Counted from the first letter of the stretch, positions 26,942 to 36,166 are shown. The stretch: 40,506 nt of DNA from Clostridiaceae bacterium (GCA_012521015.1 JAAYNE010000038.1:1-40506); one strand, 5' to 3'. Numbers and translations: made by a program. Notes: generated by a model from the letters alone, not told the origin.

Positions 26942-28141
26942 ATGAAAATTTTAGTTGTTAATGCAGGAAGTTCGTCCTTAAAATATCAGTTATTTGATTT
27001 AGAATCCGCTCAACGTGCTGTTCTGGCAAGTGGGTTGTGTGAAAGAATCGGTATTGATGGTTCAAATTTGCAACATGAAACCGGAGACGGTAGAAAGTAT
27101 AATGTCGAAGTAAAAATGCCGGACCATACAGTTGCAGTTAAGTTAGTTATTGATGCATTGCTTTCAGACGATCATGGTGTTCTTTCTAGTTTGGCTGAAG
27201 TAGATGCTGTTGGCCACAGAGTTGTTCACGGCGGTGAAAAATTTGCCAATTCGGTAATTATTAATGAAGAAGTAAAACAAACAATTAAAGACTGTTATCC
27301 TTTAGCTCCTTTACATAATCCGGCAAATATCATGGGGATTGAAGCTTGTGAAAAAGCAATGCCGAATATTATTCAAGTAGCTGTTTTTGATACAGCTTTT
27401 CATCAGACTCTTCCAGATAAAGCATTCATGTACGCATTACCTTATGAATTGTATGAAAAACATGCAATTCGTCGTTACGGATTTCATGGCACGTCACATG
27501 CCTTTGTTTCAGAGAAAGCAATGCAATTGATGGATAATCCGAATGCAAAAATTATCACTTGCCATTTAGGTAATGGCTCATCGATTGCTGCAATTGATGC
27601 TGGAAAATCTATTGATACTTCGATGGGAATGACACCTTTGGCAGGAGTGCCTATGGGTACACGAACCGGTGATATGGATCCGGCAGTTGTAACATATCTA
27701 TTGGAGTATGAAAATATGACTCCGGCTGAAGTAGACAATTTAATGAATAAACAAAGTGGTTTCTTCGGTGTTTCCGGGGTCGGTTCGGATTATCGTGATT
27801 TACAGGCAGCAGCTGATCAAGGAAATGCGAGAGCAGAATTGACACTGAGGATGTTTACTTATAATTGCGTTAAATATATCGGTGCATATTCTGTAGTTTT
27901 AGGTGGAATTGATGCAATTGTATTTACAGCAGGAATCGGTGAAAATGCTCCGCGCTTGAGAGAAGCAATGGTAAGCCAATTAGGCCATTTAGGTGTTGAA
28001 TTAGATAAAGAATTGAATTATGGAAAAGTCGGTGATTATCAATTGATTTCAACTGATAATTCTAAGGTTAAGGTCTATGTAATTCGCACGAATGAAGAAT
28101 TGAAAATCGCACAAGAAACTGCTGCGTTAAAGAATAAATAA
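26942..28141 (+). CDS. ackA: Acetate kinase
   Basis: AckA converts acetyl phosphate and ADP to acetate and ATP. The 399-residue protein has VNAGSSSLKYQLFD at the start, VGHRVVHGGEKFA, PLAPLHNPANIMGIEA, DTAFHQTLPDKAFMYALP, RRYGFHGTSHAFVSEKA, THE phosphate-loop stretch ITCHLGNGSSIAAI, and FTAGIGENAPRLREAM. CAGGAG precedes the ATG. It is the second gene of the pta-ackA pair, and no terminator hairpin with a T-run follows. Confidence 0.98.
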   Translation: MKILVVNAGSSSLKYQLFDLESAQRAVLASGLCERIGIDGSNLQHETGDGRKYNVEVKMPDHTVAVKLVIDALLSDDHGVLSSLAEVDAVGHRVVHGGEKFANSVIINEEVKQTIKDCYPLAPLHNPANIMGIEACEKAMPNIIQVAVFDTAFHQTLPDKAFMYALPYELYEKHAIRRYGFHGTSHAFVSEKAMQLMDNPNAKIITCHLGNGSSIAAIDAGKSIDTSMGMTPLAGVPMGTRTGDMDPAVVTYLLEYENMTPAEVDNLMNKQSGFFGVSGVGSDYRDLQAAADQGNARAELTLRMFTYNCVKYIGAYSVVLGGIDAIVFTAGIGENAPRLREAMVSQLGHLGVELDKELNYGKVGDYQLISTDNSKVKVYVIRTNEELKIAQETAALKNK

Positions 28142-28206
28142 TATATTAATTAAAATATATTGTAAAAACAAGTTAATACCGAGGAAAAGAAGATTTATCA
28201 AATACG

Positions 28207-28647
28207 ATGAATAAATCACAACAAGTAATTATTAATATAATCAGTGAGCAATGGGTGACCGGTGAAGTCCTTGAGCCGATGAAATTCATGACGACCGGTC
28301 TGCTAACTCATGATGAAAAAAATAATGAATGGACTGTCAGTTATGACGAGAGTGAGGCAACCGGCATGACCGGAACCAAGACCAGTCTACGACTGACCAA
28401 AGAGGGTCACGTTCATTTTCTAAGAACAGGCTCGGTTCAAATGGATGTACTCTTTGAATCAGGAAATCATTTCTTGTCTCAAATGGAAACACCATTCGGG
28501 TTGTTAGATATTTCAATCTTAACTAATGAAGTAAAAGGTAACCTTTCAGAACAAGGCGGCGAATTGAGTTTAGGCTATTCGCTGAATGCTCCGCAACAAG
28601 AAAAGATTAGTACTAAATTAAATTTAACAGTAACACCTAAGACTTGA
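28207..28647 (+). CDS. DUF1934 (YwiB-like) beta-barrel protein
   Basis: The 146-residue protein matches the DUF1934 pattern: VSYDESEATGMTGTKTSLRL, a V-x-F-x-R-x-G stretch (VHFLRTGSVQMDVLFESGNHFLSQMETPFGLLDISILT), and GGELSLGYSLNAP. The family is a calycin-like beta barrel of unknown function. It has no cysteine pair and is not the DUF177/YceD protein usually found between ackA and rpmF in Clostridia; it appears to occupy that position here. The rpmF promoter overlaps its stop codon. Confidence 0.85.
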   Translation: MNKSQQVIINIISEQWVTGEVLEPMKFMTTGLLTHDEKNNEWTVSYDESEATGMTGTKTSLRLTKEGHVHFLRTGSVQMDVLFESGNHFLSQMETPFGLLDISILTNEVKGNLSEQGGELSLGYSLNAPQQEKISTKLNLTVTPKT

Positions 28648-28672
28648 CACCTTTGATATTTTATATCATAAT
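28644..28672 (+). promoter_or_regulatory. rpmF promoter with palindrome in the spacer
   Basis: TTGACA (28644-28649), 17 bases, then CATAAT (28667-28672). The spacer contains the inverted repeat TGATAT-TTT-ATATCA (28654-28668), which runs into the first bases of the -10 box. The promoter starts inside the last codons of the DUF1934 gene and lies about 45 bases before rpmF. Confidence 0.65.
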
Positions 28673-28716
28673 TTTTTGGTGTTAATTATTTTGGTTCTAG
28701 ATGGAGGTTGATATAT

Positions 28717-28896
28717 ATGGCAGTTCCAAAGCGAAAATGGTCGAAAGCAAGGTCAAGACGTTCCCGCTCAAATTGGAAAGTAAAGTCACCCGTTCTTGTG
28801 GAATGTCCGCAATGCCACGAGCTAAAAACAAGTCATCGAGTTTGCAAAAATTGTGGCTACTATAATGGTCGGGAAATAATCGAGCAAGAAATGTAG
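28717..28896 (+). CDS. rpmF: 50S ribosomal protein L32 (zinc-ribbon form)
   Basis: L32 is a small 50S protein. The 59-residue sequence begins MAVPKRKWSKARSRRSRSNWK and carries the zinc-binding pattern CPQC...CKNC followed by GYYNGREI. The ORF track begins at TTG 28708, but TGGAGG lies nine bases before the ATG at 28717, which gives the canonical MAVPKRK start. Retaining all four cysteines makes it the Zn-dependent (C+) paralogue type. It has its own promoter and is followed by a strong terminator. Confidence 0.97.
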   Translation: MAVPKRKWSKARSRRSRSNWKVKSPVLVECPQCHELKTSHRVCKNCGYYNGREIIEQEM

Positions 28897-28929
28897 TTTT
28901 TTTGAATCATTTTATAGATGAATGATTTG

Positions 28930-28976
28930 AAGCAGCGGGACAATTTGATAAACTCGCTGCTTTTTTATTTTAATAA
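28930..28976 (+). terminator. Rho-independent terminator after rpmF
   Basis: AAGCAGCG pairs with CGCTGCTT around a long A/T-rich loop, followed by TTTTTT. A further inverted repeat, AATCATT/AATGATT (28905-28927), lies just upstream. It separates rpmF from der. Confidence 0.85.
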
Positions 28977-29017
28977 TCAGAATACTAAGACGAAATAGTT
29001 GAAAGTGAAAAAGTGAT

Positions 29018-30373
29018 ATGTTGAAACCGATTGTAGCAGTAATAGGCAGACCGAATGTTGGTAAATCAACATTTTTTAACGCTATTATCGGCAAGAGAAT
29101 TTCTATCGTAGATGATACGCCGGGAATAACCCGTGACCGAATTTATGCTGATACGGAATGGCTTGGTCAGGAAATGACTTTTATTGATACCGGAGGTATC
29201 GAACCGGATACTTCGGATAACATTTTAACTGCTATGCGTAATCAAGCAGAAATTGCGATAGATACTGCTGATGTAATTATATTTATGTGCGATCTGAAAA
29301 CAGGTCTGTTACCGGCGGACTATGAGATTGCAACTATGCTTCGCAAATCGAATAAGCCGATAATTTTGGTAGTCAATAAATCTGATAATCCGACAAATTT
29401 GCCACCAGATATTTATGATTTTTATCAATTGGGATTAGGCGAATTTATTCCTATTTCAGCTTCCCACCGACTCGGTTTTAATGAAGTATTGGATCGCGTT
29501 CTCGCAGATCTGCCCGAACAGAAAACTGTTGAACAAGAAGATCAGAGAATAGCGGTTTCTATAATCGGGAAACCAAATGTCGGGAAATCTTCATTGATTA
29601 ACTATTTGTTGCAAGAAGAACGGACAATTGTTTCTGATCAAGCCGGTACAACCCGTGATGCAATAGATGTATTTTTTGAGCATCCAACCGGATCTTATCG
29701 TCTGATTGATACTGCCGGTTTACGTCGTAAAAGTAAAATAAAAAACAAAGTTGAAAAATATAGTAATTTGCGAACCGAAGCAGCGGTAAAACGATCAGAT
29801 GTCTGCTTAATCATGATTGATGCACTTGATGGTATTACTGAACAAGATACGAAAGTTGCCGGATTGGCACACAATAATGGCAAAGCCACGATTTTTGTAA
29901 TTAATAAATGGGATTTAATTGAAAATAAACAAGAACTGATGTCTGAAATCATGATGGATATAAAACAGAGATTTAACTTTATGAGTTATGCTCCACTGAT
30001 TTTTGTTTCTGCTAAAACCGGACAGCGAATTGATAAGATTTTTAATTTAATTACCAAAGTATATCAGGAAGCTAATAAGCGCTTATCCACTACAGTAATC
30101 AACGAGGTTCTCGCAGAAGCAATGGCAATGAATCCTACACCGCAAGATAAAGGTCGCCGGCTGAAAATTCTCTATGCAACTCAGGTTGCCGTCGGTCCGC
30201 CTCAATTTGTTTTTTTTGTCAATGATAAAGATTTATTGCATTTTTCCTATGAACGCTACCTTGAAAACCAATTTCGCTTAAATTTCGGTTTTGAAGGAAC
30301 ACCAATTTTCTTTATTTGGCGCAATCGTAAAAGAAATGAAGAGTTAACTGATTTGTTTAGGCAGAGAGATTAA
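29018..30373 (+). CDS. der: Ribosome-assembly GTPase Der (EngA)
   Basis: Der is a double-GTPase protein needed for 50S subunit assembly. The 451-residue protein has GTPase domain 1 with GRPNVGKSTFFNAI (about 9-22), DTPGITRDR, DTGG and NKSD, then GTPase domain 2 with GKPNVGKSSLINYL (near 184), TAGTTRDA, DTAGLRRKS and NKWD, and a C-terminal KH-like domain ending in FRQRD. The start is ATG 29018 with a weak purine-rich upstream region. It comes after the rpmF terminator and shows no clear promoter of its own. Confidence 0.97.
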   Translation: MLKPIVAVIGRPNVGKSTFFNAIIGKRISIVDDTPGITRDRIYADTEWLGQEMTFIDTGGIEPDTSDNILTAMRNQAEIAIDTADVIIFMCDLKTGLLPADYEIATMLRKSNKPIILVVNKSDNPTNLPPDIYDFYQLGLGEFIPISASHRLGFNEVLDRVLADLPEQKTVEQEDQRIAVSIIGKPNVGKSSLINYLLQEERTIVSDQAGTTRDAIDVFFEHPTGSYRLIDTAGLRRKSKIKNKVEKYSNLRTEAAVKRSDVCLIMIDALDGITEQDTKVAGLAHNNGKATIFVINKWDLIENKQELMSEIMMDIKQRFNFMSYAPLIFVSAKTGQRIDKIFNLITKVYQEANKRLSTTVINEVLAEAMAMNPTPQDKGRRLKILYATQVAVGPPQFVFFVNDKDLLHFSYERYLENQFRLNFGFEGTPIFFIWRNRKRNEELTDLFRQRD

Positions 30374-30452
30374 ACAAAATTTAAAAAAGATCTGAAAAAT
30401 TATTTGTTAAAAAATTTGTCTGAATTTAATTAAAAAGAAAGATTAAATATTG

Positions 30453-32294
30453 ATGAAAAATATTCGTAATATAGCAATTATCGCCCACGTCGATCATGGC
30501 AAAACGACCTTGGTTGACGCACTCTTACAACAGAGCGGAATCTTTGGTGAACATCATACTGTGATTGAACAAGTTATGGATTCTAATGACTTGGAAAGAG
30601 AACGCGGTATTACGATCCTTTCAAAAAATACAGCAGTTCAATACAATGATTATCGTGTTAATATTGTTGATACTCCGGGACATGCCGATTTCGGCGGGGA
30701 AGTAGAACGGGTTTTGAAAATGGTTGATGGTGTGTTACTGATTATAGATGCTTTTGACGGACCTATGCCGCAAACCCGTTTTGTATTGCGGAAAACCTTG
30801 GAAAAACATCTCCAACCTATTGTCATTATCAACAAAATTGATCGTCCTAATGCCAGACCGGCAGAAGTTTTAGATTTAGTTTATGAGTTATTTATTGAAT
30901 TAGATGCTACAGATGAGCAAATTGATTTTCCGGTTTTATATGCATCGGCTAAAGACGGAGTAGCATTTTATGAATTGCCGCAAGAGGTTACTCCTGAATT
31001 AATTGCCAACAGCTCGATTGAGCCGGTTTTTCGGACAATCGTTGAGAAAATTCCTGAACCGGCCGGATCGGCAGATGCAGATTTTCAAATGTTAGTTTCG
31101 AATATCGATTATGATCCTTATTTAGGCAGAATTGCGGTTGGAAAAATAGAGAATGGATGGGTTCATAATAAACAAGAAGTTGTAATTGTGAATCATCATG
31201 ATCCGCATAAAAAAGTAGTAGGTAAGATCGGGAAATTAATGATCTTTCAAGGCTTGGAACGTAAAGAGATTTCAAAAGCTGAAGTCGGAGAAATAGTTGC
31301 TGTGACCGGTCTTGAAGATTTATTAATCGGCGATACAATTTGTGATCCGGAAAAACCTGTCGCTTTGCCGTTCGTTAAAATTGACGAACCGACAATTTCG
31401 ATGACTTTTGCAGTTAATGACAGTCCGTTTGCAGGCAGAGAAGGTGAATATGTGACCAGCAGACATTTAAGAGCCAGACTTGAGCGCGAAACTTATACCA
31501 ATATTTCTATGCAAATGGAAGATACCCAGACAACTGAACAATTTATCGTCAAGGGAAGAGGTGAATTGCATTTATCAGTTCTGATTGAAACGATGCGTCG
31601 TGAAGGCTATGAGTTTCAAGTTTCAAAACCGCAAATAATCATGAAAGAGATTAAAGGCATATTATATGAACCGGAAGAACTGGTTATGATTGATGTACCG
31701 AATGATTATTCCGGGATCGTAATTGAAAAACTCAATCAACGCAAAGCTGAACTAATAAATATGTCTCCCCCGTCACGCGGTTATACTAGAATGGAGTTTA
31801 AAATACCGGCACGCGGGCTGATCGGATACCGCTCCGAATTTTTGACCGATACTAGGGGCAATGGTATAATCAATAGCGTTATTAACGGTTTTATGCCGTG
31901 GAAAGGCGATATTGAAAGTAGAAATCACGGTGTTTTAATATCACATGAAACAGGTACTGCAGTAGCCTATGGCTTGCATAATGCACAGGCTAGAGGCGAG
32001 TTGTTTATCTCACCCGGAACGGACGTCTATCAAGGTCAGATTGTTGGGCAAACTATGCAAAAAGAAGATATAACTGTAAATGTCTGTCGTCGTAAACATG
32101 CTACAAATATTAGAGCTGCGGGCAGTGATGATGCTTTAAAATTGACACCGCCGTTGCAATTAAGTTTGGAACAGTATCTGGAGTTTGTGGCCGATGATGA
32201 GTGGATAGAAATAACTCCGAAAAATATCAGAGTAAGAAAGAAAATTCTCGATCATTCCCAAAGATTACGAGCAAACAAGTCAAAATCTTCATAA
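30453..32294 (+). CDS. typA: Ribosome-associated GTPase TypA/BipA
   Basis: BipA/TypA is an EF-G-like translational GTPase involved in ribosome assembly and stress or cold growth. The 613-residue product has [20 protein letters not shown] at the start, [23 protein letters not shown] and [10 protein letters not shown], then the beta-barrel and EF-G-like domains, and the BipA-specific C-terminal domain ([48 protein letters not shown]). I start at ATG 30453, one codon after the TTG used in the ORF track. The ribosome binding site is weak. mltG begins 13 bases downstream, suggesting one transcript. Confidence 0.97.
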   Translation: MKNIRNIAIIAHVDHGKTTLVDALLQQSGIFGEHHTVIEQVMDSNDLERERGITILSKNTAVQYNDYRVNIVDTPGHADFGGEVERVLKMVDGVLLIIDAFDGPMPQTRFVLRKTLEKHLQPIVIINKIDRPNARPAEVLDLVYELFIELDATDEQIDFPVLYASAKDGVAFYELPQEVTPELIANSSIEPVFRTIVEKIPEPAGSADADFQMLVSNIDYDPYLGRIAVGKIENGWVHNKQEVVIVNHHDPHKKVVGKIGKLMIFQGLERKEISKAEVGEIVAVTGLEDLLIGDTICDPEKPVALPFVKIDEPTISMTFAVNDSPFAGREGEYVTSRHLRARLERETYTNISMQMEDTQTTEQFIVKGRGELHLSVLIETMRREGYEFQVSKPQIIMKEIKGILYEPEELVMIDVPNDYSGIVIEKLNQRKAELINMSPPSRGYTRMEFKIPARGLIGYRSEFLTDTRGNGIINSVINGFMPWKGDIESRNHGVLISHETGTAVAYGLHNAQARGELFISPGTDVYQGQIVGQTMQKEDITVNVCRRKHATNIRAAGSDDALKLTPPLQLSLEQYLEFVADDEWIEITPKNIRVRKKILDHSQRLRANKSKSS

Positions 32295-32307
32295 ACGGAG
32301 TTGCTGA

Positions 32308-33453
32308 ATGTCATCTAAAATAATTAAAACGATAATAATTTTTGCCTGTATAGCTTTTTTAATTTTGGTTGCTTTTGTAGGGTTTATTAACGGTTTCGAA
32401 TATGTCAAGTCTCAAGACCAACGTTTAAGCAACTTACAGCAAAGATTTGAAGAAAAAGGCAGCTCACCGATTACCGAGTATACTCCGGGTGCTGTTGAGG
32501 TAGCAATACCGCGAGCTGCGACGAGTGATGATATTGCTAATATTCTCAAAGAGAAAAAATTGATCGGCAGTCCGTTCGCATTCAAAATGTTATCCAAGTT
32601 CAATGGATTTGACGGTAAATATCAAGCGGGAACACATTATCTGACACCCGAATTAAGTTATGACGAAATGATGTACCTTCTGACTCATCAGCCGGAAGCA
32701 ATTGTTATCACAATTCCTGAAGGTTATACGTACAAACAAATGCAGCAAAGATTGATTGATTCTGGACTCAATATTGATGTGGAATACATGGATGAATTGG
32801 TAAAACGACCGAATGCTTTTATCGATTATCCTTTTGTGAAAAACATTCAAGTACATGAACAGCGCACCTGGATGCTGCAAGGTTATCTGTGGCCCGACAC
32901 CTATCGTTTCGATCCCAGTATGGATGAAATGGACATTTTAAGAATGTTTTTGAATAATACCTACAATAAACTGACAACCGGCAATTATGAAGAACGAGCT
33001 GCGGAAATGGGTTTAAGCATGGATCAAGTTTTGACTTTGGCTTCTATTGTACAAACTGAGGGAACATCTGCGGAAATGTATAAAATCGGTAGAGTTTTTC
33101 TCAATCGTTTGAATGCGGGAATGAAACTTGAATCATGTGCAACAATCAACTACTTACGTATAGAAAATAATGAAAAACCTGTTTTCTGGGTACAGCAAAC
33201 TGATTTGGATCGTTTTCAATATAATCCTTATAATACATATGCTTATGAGGGTTTACCGCCGGGTCCGATCAATAATCCGGGGCTGGCAGCAATTGAAGGT
33301 GTTCTATGGCCCGCTACAGAAAGAACTTGGCCGGGGGCTTTAGAGTATTATTATTTCTGTGCAGACGGAAGAGGCAATAATGTATTTGCTACAACTTATG
33401 AAGAACAATTAGAAAACATTGAGTTTTATCGTTCGAAGAACGAGGAAGATTAA
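32308..33453 (+). CDS. mltG: Endolytic peptidoglycan transglycosylase MltG (YceG-like)
   Basis: MltG cleaves nascent glycan strands at the membrane, setting their length. The 381-residue protein has a short cytoplasmic tail, one membrane anchor (about 5-27), a LysM-like region (AVEVAIPRAATSDDIANILKEKKLI ... ITIPEGYTYKQMQQRL), and the YceG catalytic domain with LQGYLWPDTYRF, LTLASIVQTEGTSAEMYKIGRVFLNRLNAGMKLESCATINYL, and LPPGPINNPGLAAIEGVLWPA. The catalytic-region motif reads SIVQTEG rather than the enterobacterial SIVEKE, so one of two glutamates is Gln. Its stop overlaps the next ATG (TAATG), implying coupled translation with the U32 gene, as in the B. subtilis yrrL region. Confidence 0.93.
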   Translation: MSSKIIKTIIIFACIAFLILVAFVGFINGFEYVKSQDQRLSNLQQRFEEKGSSPITEYTPGAVEVAIPRAATSDDIANILKEKKLIGSPFAFKMLSKFNGFDGKYQAGTHYLTPELSYDEMMYLLTHQPEAIVITIPEGYTYKQMQQRLIDSGLNIDVEYMDELVKRPNAFIDYPFVKNIQVHEQRTWMLQGYLWPDTYRFDPSMDEMDILRMFLNNTYNKLTTGNYEERAAEMGLSMDQVLTLASIVQTEGTSAEMYKIGRVFLNRLNAGMKLESCATINYLRIENNEKPVFWVQQTDLDRFQYNPYNTYAYEGLPPGPINNPGLAAIEGVLWPATERTWPGALEYYYFCADGRGNNVFATTYEEQLENIEFYRSKNEED

Positions 33454-34718
33454 TGATTGAGCTGTTAGCACCGGCAGGTGATTTTGAAAAATTGGCAAAA
33501 GTCATTCAATACGGTGCGGATGCCGTCTACCTGGGCTTGCATCAGTTTAATTTGCGAGCTGCCGGCGGCAATTTTAATCTGCATGATCAATTACCCCAAG
33601 CGGTTGAGCTGGCACATCAGAATAAGGTAAAAGTATATCTGACTTTAAACAGCCTGGCACGCGATCATGATTTTGTCGACTTGGAAACCTCAATCAAAGC
33701 TTTGCCTGCAACAGGTATTGATGCAGTAATTGTTTCCGATCCCGGTGTCTTGCAAACAGTTCGCAAATTTGCTCCTGAGCTTAATGTTCATATAAGTACT
33801 CAAAGCAGCGTCATGAACTCACGAACAGCAAAATTTTGGTATGATCAGGGAGTTACCAGAATTATTTTAGCCCGTGAACTTTCTTTAGCAGATATCAAAA
33901 CTATGCGTAAACAAATTCCAGAAGATTTAGAGTTGGAAGCTTTCGTTCACGGTGCGATGTGTATGTCTTATTCAGGTCGTTGTATTCTGTCCGATTATTT
34001 TAATGTTCGTTCCGGCAATCGGGGAGCTTGTACTCAACCTTGTCGCTGGAATTATCAAACCGATTCTTTGATTTTAGAAGAAAAAGGACATACTGATAAA
34101 CCGATAATTTTGGAGCAAGATCAGCATGGTTCATATCTCCTGAGTTCATCCGATCTTTGCATGATTGAATATATCCCGCAATTAGTTGAGGCGGGAATAA
34201 CCAGTTTTAAAATCGAAGGCAGAACTAAAAGTGCCTTCTATGCTTCAATTGTGGTCAAAACTTATCGTCAGGCATTGGACGTATATTTAGCCGATCCGGA
34301 TAATTATCAGGCAGATCCTGCTTGGCTGGAGGCTTTAGAGCAAACGGTTCATCGCCATTTTGATACCGGATTCTTTTTTCAGGACACCTCCAAACCTTTA
34401 GCGGAACAAGAATCAAAAATTCATGCTGAAAAAACCATGTATAAACAAGCGAAGGTTATTGCTGAAGTCAGAGATAATCTCGAAAACAAATATTTGGTGT
34501 TAGAACAAAAGAACAAAATTGAACGTGGTGCCATTGTTGAACTGATTATGCCGAATCAGGAAAAAATTGATTTGCAGTTGAATGAATTATTCGACATTAA
34601 CCGTCAACCTATTGATTCTACACCTCATGCACGGATGTTGTTTTTGATTCCTTATGAAAATGCCGAAGAAGTCCCGCAGGGTTCTTACTTAAAGCAAGTT
34701 CTATCTAACTCTAATTAA
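33453..34718 (+). CDS. trhP: U32 family protein, TrhP-like tRNA hydroxylation factor
   Basis: The 421-residue protein has the U32 pattern: IELLAPAGDFEKLAKVIQYGADAVYLGL at the start and the signature EAFVHGAMCMSYSGRCILSDYFNVRSGNRGACTQPCRWNY in the middle, with the cysteines that in this family bind an Fe-S cluster. Although named peptidases, long U32 proteins of this type act in prephenate-dependent 5-hydroxyuridine formation in tRNA (TrhP; YrrN/YrrO in Bacillus). The C-terminal part (about 340-421) is a small beta-barrel. It overlaps the mltG stop by one base. The window shows a single U32 gene where Bacillus has two adjacent ones. A collagenase-like assignment is the older alternative. Confidence 0.88.
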   Translation: MIELLAPAGDFEKLAKVIQYGADAVYLGLHQFNLRAAGGNFNLHDQLPQAVELAHQNKVKVYLTLNSLARDHDFVDLETSIKALPATGIDAVIVSDPGVLQTVRKFAPELNVHISTQSSVMNSRTAKFWYDQGVTRIILARELSLADIKTMRKQIPEDLELEAFVHGAMCMSYSGRCILSDYFNVRSGNRGACTQPCRWNYQTDSLILEEKGHTDKPIILEQDQHGSYLLSSSDLCMIEYIPQLVEAGITSFKIEGRTKSAFYASIVVKTYRQALDVYLADPDNYQADPAWLEALEQTVHRHFDTGFFFQDTSKPLAEQESKIHAEKTMYKQAKVIAEVRDNLENKYLVLEQKNKIERGAIVELIMPNQEKIDLQLNELFDINRQPIDSTPHARMLFLIPYENAEEVPQGSYLKQVLSNSN

Positions 34719-34748
34719 ACTCTAGCTCGCCCTCTCCTGGTTCTCCTA

Positions 34749-35081
34749 TGCACACTTTTTAAGTTTATTCAAGTAATTTGACGGCACAACCTTAAAAAGT
34801 GTGCAAGTTACTGAAGGAAACGGGCTTTTATGAGTTCTCCATGCACACTTTTTAAGTTTATTCAAATATTTAGAGACACAACCTTAAAAAGTGTGCAAGT
34901 TACTGAGGGAAACGGGCTTTTGTGAGTTCTCCATGCACACTTTTTAAGTTTATTCAAATATTTGGTGGCATAACCTTAAAAAGTGTGTAAGTTACTGAAG
35001 GAAACGAGCTTTTGTGAGTTCTCCATGCACACTTTTTAAGTTTATTCAAGTATTTATCGACACAACCTTAAAAAGTGTGCA
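34749..35081. repeat. Tandem array of four ~92-bp units with inverted-repeat cores (array II)
   Basis: Four cores at 34749-34805, 34842-34897, 34934-34988 and 35026-35081 are spaced 93, 92 and 92 bases apart. Each begins TGCACACTTTTTAAG and ends with its reverse complement CTTAAAAAGTGTGCA (TGTA in unit 3), so each can form a 15-bp stem. The outer parts of the core are nearly identical between units, but the middle 14 or so bases differ. The 36-base linkers (AGTTACTGAAGGAAACGGGC ... GAGTTCTCCA) are also conserved. The array fills the whole 365-base gap between two convergent genes, and its last unit ends three bases before the stop of the CPBP-like gene. No reading frame is supported. Confidence 0.95.
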
Positions 35082-35083
35082 AG

Positions 35084-36166
35084 TTAAATAATTACAAAAA
35101 CAATAAATAATATAATCAGTGCAATGAAAGAAAGATTAAACAACTTGTTTCCTGGTTCTTTTTTCTTTGAATGTCGTTCGATTATTTTATCTGAATCCAA
35201 AAGCGGATTGATTTTTTTAGTTTGACTTAAAATAACAAATAACGGAACAAATATAGTGGTCGCAATTAGTCCTTTGATAATTGTAGGTATCAGATCTTCA
35301 ATCAAAATTACTGAACTGTTTGTAAGATTCAGATTTAATATTGATATTTTAATAATCAAATAGTGATAAGTTAGGTTAAAAGAAAGATGACAAAGTATTA
35401 TGGCGGTAATTGATTGATGGTAAAGATATAGCATTGACACCAACAAGCCTAAACCAAAATACGGTAAGAATCCCTGAAGTTGAAAGGTCAATAATCCGGT
35501 GACCGCAGCACAAAAGAAAATGGCACGATTTTGCTTTTTTTGTAATAACAATTCCTCTAAAATGATACCTCTTAAAGAAAATTCTATGAGGATTGCCGGA
35601 ATCAAACAAAGCATTATCAAATAGACAATCAAGTAGATAGCATTATTAGCAGGAAACAATTGAAGTTGTTGGCCGAAGAAAATAATATTGTCAAGAATTC
35701 CGATTCGTTCCAGCAGAATAGATAGTGTTAAGTTTATCAATGCCATGATATAAGCAAAAGGGAAGCCGATGAGAATGCATAAGAATGCAGTGAGAGGATT
35801 AACGGTCAATTTTATGGAAAAAACTATTTGCGGCTTAAGTAAGATATAAATAATGGCGGGCAAAACAAAAGCTAAAAATAAGAATACAATTTGGCTTAAA
35901 GTTAAACTTTTCCAAGTAAATGCGCCGGAAATTATTCTTTGCCAGAAATTAAATATATCTAACAACAAAAATATCAGGCAACCTAAAACGATAAAAAACA
36001 ACAAGTTCAATTTATTTTGCCATTTAGAATTTATATTTGCTTGTTGAGCCAATCTTTGACTGGTTTTAGGAGTTGGATTGACTATCCTAATTTTGGTAGG
36101 TCTGATTGTGTTTTCAGACCGCAGTTTATTGATTGGTCGAATATTGTTGTTTTGTTTATCATCCAC
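35084..36166 (-). CDS. CPBP-like (Abi/CAAX-protease family) membrane protein with degenerate motifs
   Basis: The protein has a polar, Asn- and Arg-rich cytoplasmic N terminus of about 50 residues, then about eight membrane segments. Near residues 195-199 it has IEFSLRG, which resembles the CPBP motif EExxxR with the first Glu replaced by Ile. A later HLSFNL (about 260-264) matches the HxxxN motif. The middle FxxxH motif seems to be FQLQG, lacking the His. So it may be a CPBP relative with reduced or no protease activity. I use GTG at 36166, which has GAGG nine bases upstream, rather than the TTG at 36181 in the ORF track. It is co-directional with the prepilin-peptidase-like gene 23 bases upstream. 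Confidence 0.72.
   Translation of the reverse strand: MDDKQNNNIRPINKLRSENTIRPTKIRIVNPTPKTSQRLAQQANINSKWQNKLNLLFFIVLGCLIFLLLDIFNFWQRIISGAFTWKSLTLSQIVFLFLAFVLPAIIYILLKPQIVFSIKLTVNPLTAFLCILIGFPFAYIMALINLTLSILLERIGILDNIIFFGQQLQLFPANNAIYLIVYLIMLCLIPAILIEFSLRGIILEELLLQKKQNRAIFFCAAVTGLLTFQLQGFLPYFGLGLLVSMLYLYHQSITAIILCHLSFNLTYHYLIIKISILNLNLTNSSVILIEDLIPTIIKGLIATTIFVPLFVILSQTKKINPLLDSDKIIERHSKKKEPGNKLFNLSFIALIILFIVFVII

Noticed and set aside
29695-29952. Minus-strand and other overlapping ORFs in the track (for example inside der, ffh, glgP, typA)
   Set aside because: They are shadows of well-supported genes on the other strand or frame, with no recognisable domains or ribosome binding sites.
34749-35081. 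CRISPR array
   Set aside because: Units are ~92 bases with palindromic cores and conserved linkers; there are no short repeats with unique equal-length spacers and no cas genes.
34749-35081. Integron attC sites
   Set aside because: The conserved RYYYAAC and GTTRRRY core sites are not in the right places, no gene cassettes lie between units and no integrase is present.
34749-35081. Ordinary bidirectional terminators
   Set aside because: There is no T-run flanking the stems, four copies would be unnecessary, and the related array lies between co-directional genes. A termination effect is still possible.
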